From: Latescibacteria bacterium UBA6620
GTDB taxonomy: Bacteria; Latescibacterota; UBA2968
Assembly: GCA_002433075.1 (NCBI GenBank)
Contig: DJHM01000027.1
Location: 916-43,696 of the forward strand
Direction: 5' to 3'
Length of the DNA: 42,781 bases
The first letter of the stretch is position 1; each line of letters starts with the position of its first letter. Below are positions 41,436-42,781 of the stretch, one piece after another. Position numbers and translations under genes: made by a program. Below the pieces are notes generated by a model, which did not search any database, was not told the DNA's origin, and saw only the letters and a list, made by a program, of their open reading frames with translations.

Positions 41436-41681
41436 TGGTAACTCCTTTTAAGAAGGTCTCAGCGTTCGCCGACAACGCTTCGCACACCCCGTACCAGATG
41501 GTTGCACCGAACCATTTTTCACATAAAGCATTATTAAATAATATTTTACATATCATTCCCCAATACTCCCCCTGTTCGACCCAGGGTGTATCCCGCCATC
41601 GGGGAGGCGTGATTCACCAAACAGAAAAGGCCGACGCGTCAAACGCATCGGCCCTCATCGAATTCGCAGGTGAGATGGGAT
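41436..41681. other. Intergenic region between pspA and xdhC
   Basis: This spacer contains an AT-rich stretch (41520-41570), probably the pspA upstream region, and the xdhC terminator. I see no ORF or RNA gene. Confidence 0.5.
41629..41653 (-). terminator. Rho-independent terminator of xdhC
   Basis: On the minus strand, GGCCGATGCG pairs with CGCGTCGGCC (41644-41653 with 41629-41638; one G-T pair), followed by TTTTCTGTTT. It is 29 bases after the xdhC stop. Confidence 0.85.
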
Positions 41682-42781
41682 TCAGGTTGCCGCAAACATC
41701 GAAGCCACCTGATGGGCGGGTTTGCCTCCTGACCGCCGGACCCGAATCAGTTCCCCGACCACACTGACGGCGATCTCTTCGGGGTTGTCTGACCCGATAT
41801 CAAGGCCGATGGGTGCGTGGATCTCTTCGAGTCGTGCCCTGGATACGCCGCTATCTTCGAATTCCTTCCACATCAGAGCGACCTTCCTGCGGCTCCCCAG
41901 CATTCCGATGTAAGCCGCATCTGTCTTGATCGCCTGCTCCACCACGGGCTTGTCGAACTGGTGACCACGGGTTACCGCACAGACGTAGGCAAGGTCGTCG
42001 ATGGGCAGATGCTCGAACGCCGTCTCCATATCGAGCACGAGAGTCTCATCCGCCATCGGGAATCTATCCTTGTTCGCGAACATCGGCCGATCGTCGACAA
42101 CCACGATCCTGAACCCTACTGTTGCGGCGATTCGGGCGATGGCGAAGGATACGTGCCCGCCACCAAAAAGATAGAGCGTCGGTTCCGGACAGATCGACTC
42201 CAGGAATATTCGGGCGGGCTTCTCTCCGGGCTCGTCCACATCGATCACTTTCAGAAGATCTTCGGGGACGGTTTCCATCTCCCTGACCTCGGACTGAACC
42301 ACCTCGTCGAGAGCGTCCTCGCCCAGCGAGCCGATGGATGTCCCGTCTTCCCTCACCAGCAGCTTTTGCGCACGGTCGCCCTCCAGGTCGGCGGAAACGA
42401 GCGTGGCCAACACCGCAGATCCCAGGTCGGCCCTGACCGCCGCGATCTCGCGAAAAATCTCTTCAGACGACCCACTCACGACAGGCTCGGTAAAAACTTC
42501 GACGTTGCCTCCGCAGTTCAGACCATCGGCGCCGGCGTGTTCTTCCGTCAGGATAAAGGTCTGAAGCGATGAACGGCCCTTCTCCATCACATCCCGGGCC
42601 TCCGACCAGACATCCCCTTCAAGGCACCCCCCACCGACCGTCCCGACGATCGTCCCATCCTGCTGTACGAGCATTTTCGCCTTCTTGCTCATCGGCAGGC
42701 TGCCCTTACTCGACACGATCGTGGACAGGGCCGCCGGCTCGCCCGCCGCCATCAACCTCAACGCCTCTTCGAAAACGTCTT
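41682..42781 (-). CDS. xdhC: XdhC/CoxI family protein (molybdoenzyme maturation), 5' end outside window
   Basis: The frame enters at the right edge with DVFEEALRLMAAGEPAALSTIV, the usual XdhC start, so only the first two or so codons are missing. The XdhC/CoxI domain (residues ~1-80) has GGGCLEGDVWSEA. The C-terminal Rossmann domain starts TLYLFGGGHVSFAIARIA and contains VVVDDRP, YIGMLGSRRK and HAPIGLDIGSDNPEEIAVSVVGELI. XdhC proteins bind molybdenum cofactor, help insert its sulfido ligand and protect it before transfer to xanthine-dehydrogenase-type enzymes. A molybdoenzyme gene is therefore expected to the right. A strong terminator ends the unit. Confidence 0.93.
   Translation of the reverse strand, partial: DVFEEALRLMAAGEPAALSTIVSSKGSLPMSKKAKMLVQQDGTIVGTVGGGCLEGDVWSEARDVMEKGRSSLQTFILTEEHAGADGLNCGGNVEVFTEPVVSGSSEEIFREIAAVRADLGSAVLATLVSADLEGDRAQKLLVREDGTSIGSLGEDALDEVVQSEVREMETVPEDLLKVIDVDEPGEKPARIFLESICPEPTLYLFGGGHVSFAIARIAATVGFRIVVVDDRPMFANKDRFPMADETLVLDMETAFEHLPIDDLAYVCAVTRGHQFDKPVVEQAIKTDAAYIGMLGSRRKVALMWKEFEDSGVSRARLEEIHAPIGLDIGSDNPEEIAVSVVGELIRVRRSGGKPAHQVASMFAAT

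Overview
The window looks like a chromosomal segment of an uncultured, GC-rich bacterium. The gene content points towards Poribacteria/Latescibacterota-like, often sponge- or sediment-associated lineages: three phytanoyl-CoA-dioxygenase-family proteins, a DUF1080 protein beside a Gfo/Idh/MocA oxidoreductase and a NIPSNAP protein, a Spondin_N lipoprotein, a DUF5939-type adenylate cyclase and ASH/dockerin modules. This is an inference from family content; there is no rRNA here to confirm it.

Layout. 1-1.6 kb (minus strand): a translation/secretion cluster with tadA, two tRNA-Ser, a cyclophilin-like protein, tRNA-Ala flanked by a long inverted repeat, and the 5' part of a large bacterial SRP RNA running off the left edge. 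1.8-5.1 kb: three decayed genes in a row (truncated response regulator, Spondin_N lipoprotein, adenylate cyclase). 5.1-10.9 kb: glycerophosphodiester phosphodiesterase, tRNA-Asn, and a minus-strand run of two ThDP-dependent enzymes plus a 3-hydroxyacyl-CoA-dehydrogenase-like protein. 11.3-14.2 kb: MATE/ANKH-like exporter, an atypical PhyH protein, a VOC protein. 14.3-15.6 kb: a secreted thioredoxin-like/ASH/dockerin protein with one in-frame TGA at the first redox-cysteine position, followed by a strong hairpin: a candidate selenoprotein. 15.7-17.8 kb: NIPSNAP, Gfo/Idh/MocA and DUF1080. 18.0-20.8 kb: histidine-bearing membrane protein, PhyH and PfkB kinase. 20.8-25.4 kb: esterase, frameshifted D-2-hydroxyacid dehydrogenase, oligopeptide-type substrate-binding lipoprotein and a 52-residue protein. 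25.6-34.4 kb: a decayed unknown gene, two metallophosphoesterases, a split ECF sigma factor, a propeller-hydrolase-like protein, TrmJ and a broken ICMT-like gene. 34.4-38.9 kb: 2Fe-2S ferredoxin, sodium:solute symporter with a 39-residue membrane companion, intact ACR3 arsenite exporter followed by an arsR/arsC deletion remnant, and a GNAT protein. 39.0-42.8 kb: PhyH, an unknown 108-residue protein, PspA with a small membrane protein, and XdhC cut by the right edge.

Two themes stand out. First, at least nine genes are broken by frameshifts, nonsense codons or internal deletions, a very high density for 43 kb. It fits a genome under relaxed selection such as a symbiont, although some single-base indels could be sequencing error. 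Second, the thioredoxin-like ORF with a single TGA does not look like these decayed genes: its frame is otherwise open for 433 codons and the TGA falls exactly where UxxC selenoproteins carry selenocysteine.
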